From CAYWNK01 sp047639615 (GTDB lineage Bacteria; Planctomycetota; UBA1135; GCA-002686595), in contig JBLIOL010000120.1 of assembly GCA_047639615.1 (NCBI GenBank), positions 1 to 14,271 of the forward strand: DNA of 14,271 nucleotides, given 5' to 3'. The notes beneath the pieces are model-generated. The model was given only the letters and a program-made list of their open reading frames with translations, was not told the DNA's origin and searched no databases. The translations under genes were made by a program, and so were the position numbers. Positions within the stretch are counted from its first letter, which is position 1. Each line of letters opens with the position of its first letter. This document shows, piece by piece, positions 13,402 to 14,271 of the stretch.

Positions 13402-14271
13402 ATGCCGCGCCGAAACAACTACTGGGCTTCACCACCGAGGTCTTCCGCACCCTCCGCGGTCCTGATAGGCCTCGCACTCACAGCCACGGTGCTCCTGCTC
13501 TGGACTTGGAATAGAGCTAGCTCCAATCCCGTGCTCGCCGCCGCGCCGCTCTCCCCTCGGCCCGGGCGCGCCGCATCCCTACCGTTGCTCAGCTCCGTCG
13601 TCGCCCTGAACGCGGCGTCCGACACGCGCACTCCGATTCAGCTCACGGGCATCGGGATGGCTAGCACCCACAGCGCTGCCGCCCTGCCCACCAACCCAGC
13701 CGCACGCAAGGCACTCTGCCTGCATGCCCTGGCGCAGCTGCTGGATGACGACATCCGCGGCAACGCAACCCTCGCCATGCGCCAGCTGAGGGCCCTCGAC
13801 AGCACGAACGATCCGGAGCTGCGCCCGCTCTTGGTGGCTTGCCTCAAGTCCCGGGATCTCCAGCAACGCTCGCTGATCGCGAGCTTCCTCAACGCCCGCA
13901 GCCAAGCGCCCGAACAGGAGATGCTCCTGGCCGCGGCCCAAGACCTCAGGGATGATGTCGTTCCGCGTCCCCACAAGAGCCTGACCTTTCAGGGCTATCC
14001 AGAAGGCTGGACCACCGACGACCGGCTCGGCTTGCCTTCGACAATCCACAACGCTTCCCAAGCAGCGGCGCTGCTGCTGCGTGAGGGCGAGCGCGCTTGG
14101 CCCCACCTACTCAAGGGCTTGAACGCTAGCGATCCCCAGCAGCGCTTCCTCTCAGCTGTGATCCTAGCGCGCACCGGTTGCGAGCAAGACCTGCGCTTCA
14201 CGATCACAATCCTCGTCACGCACCTGAAAGACAACGACTGGAAGGGCGATGCCACCATCGCCGGCCGCGCG
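13402..14271 (+). CDS. Membrane-anchored HEAT-like repeat protein, N-terminal part (runs off window)
   Basis: Open from the ATG at 13402 through the end of the window, 290 codons without a stop, so the gene is incomplete here. A basic N-terminus (PRRNN...PPRSS) precedes one hydrophobic helix at about residues 18-36 (SAVLIGLALTATVLLLWTW), probably an uncleaved anchor or signal. A low-complexity Ala/Pro/Ser linker covers about 40-95. Helical HEAT-like repeats follow at about 100-175 (ARKALCLHALAQLLDDDIRG..., LRPLLVACLKSRDLQQRSLI) and 225-262 (AAALLLREGERAWPHLLKGL, then DPQQRFLSAVILARTG). It is preceded by a strong TGAGGAG site and follows the small lipoprotein gene by 62 nt. It resembles in style, not sequence, the HEAT protein of the pseudopilin cluster. 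A scaffold role outside the membrane is inferred. Confidence 0.75.
   Translation, partial: MPRRNNYWASPPRSSAPSAVLIGLALTATVLLLWTWNRASSNPVLAAAPLSPRPGRAASLPLLSSVVALNAASDTRTPIQLTGIGMASTHSAAALPTNPAARKALCLHALAQLLDDDIRGNATLAMRQLRALDSTNDPELRPLLVACLKSRDLQQRSLIASFLNARSQAPEQEMLLAAAQDLRDDVVPRPHKSLTFQGYPEGWTTDDRLGLPSTIHNASQAAALLLREGERAWPHLLKGLNASDPQQRFLSAVILARTGCEQDLRFTITILVTHLKDNDWKGDATIAGRA

Noticed and set aside
1..14271. CRISPR array, tRNA, rRNA, transposase or integrase genes
   Set aside because: No regularly spaced repeats, cloverleaf-like sequence or transposase/integrase motifs were seen on either strand.

Overview
The window is GC-rich and gene-dense and comes from a free-living Gram-negative-type bacterium. 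It has pseudopilins, lipoproteins and exported proteins with signal peptides, and a FadE-type acyl-CoA dehydrogenase. A planctomycete-like (Planctomycetota) source is my best guess. The reasons are the HEAT-repeat proteins with a Trp-rich insert, the exported thioredoxin with a GSDWCGWC active site, the PilX-like protein with a solenoid-type ectodomain, and the near absence of Shine-Dalgarno sequences before many genes. This is inference from protein style, not a proven assignment.

Layout, left to right. (1) 1-998 (+): 3' part of a FadE acyl-CoA dehydrogenase, followed by a hairpin. (2) 1103-5143 (+): a compact cluster of three type IV pilin/type II secretion-like minor pseudopilins, in the order GspI/PilV-like, GspJ/PilW-like and GspK/PilX-like, plus an exported HEAT-repeat protein. 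The genes overlap or lie up to 24 nt apart. (3) 5226-8949 (+): a three-gene signalling operon. It encodes a two-TM protein ending in a HAMP-like segment, a CHASE4-like membrane histidine kinase with an unusual HN-type H-box, and a receiver-kinase hybrid whose phosphoacceptor His position is Ser. A Rho-independent terminator candidate follows. (4) 8950-9526: a 577-nt stretch without an intact gene. It holds what looks like a decayed C-terminal remnant of an HlyD/RND membrane fusion protein on the minus strand. Two hairpins sharing the core ACAAGT sit on its two sides. (5) 9527-12499 (-): an exported thioredoxin-fold protein and, upstream of it, a three-part protein with a degenerate receiver, a degenerate GGDEF domain and an intact EAL domain (c-di-GMP phosphodiesterase). 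(6) 12788-14271 (+): a small lipoprotein and the 5' part of a membrane-anchored HEAT-repeat protein that runs off the window.

How the parts may work together: the pseudopilin/HEAT cluster is probably a surface or secretion module. The adjacent kinase operon senses outside the membrane through CHASE4 and passes the signal to a protein that can receive phosphate but seems unable to autophosphorylate on its own H-box. The EAL protein would lower c-di-GMP, a usual regulator of pilus-based behaviour. That link is proximity-based inference only; the genes do not share one operon.
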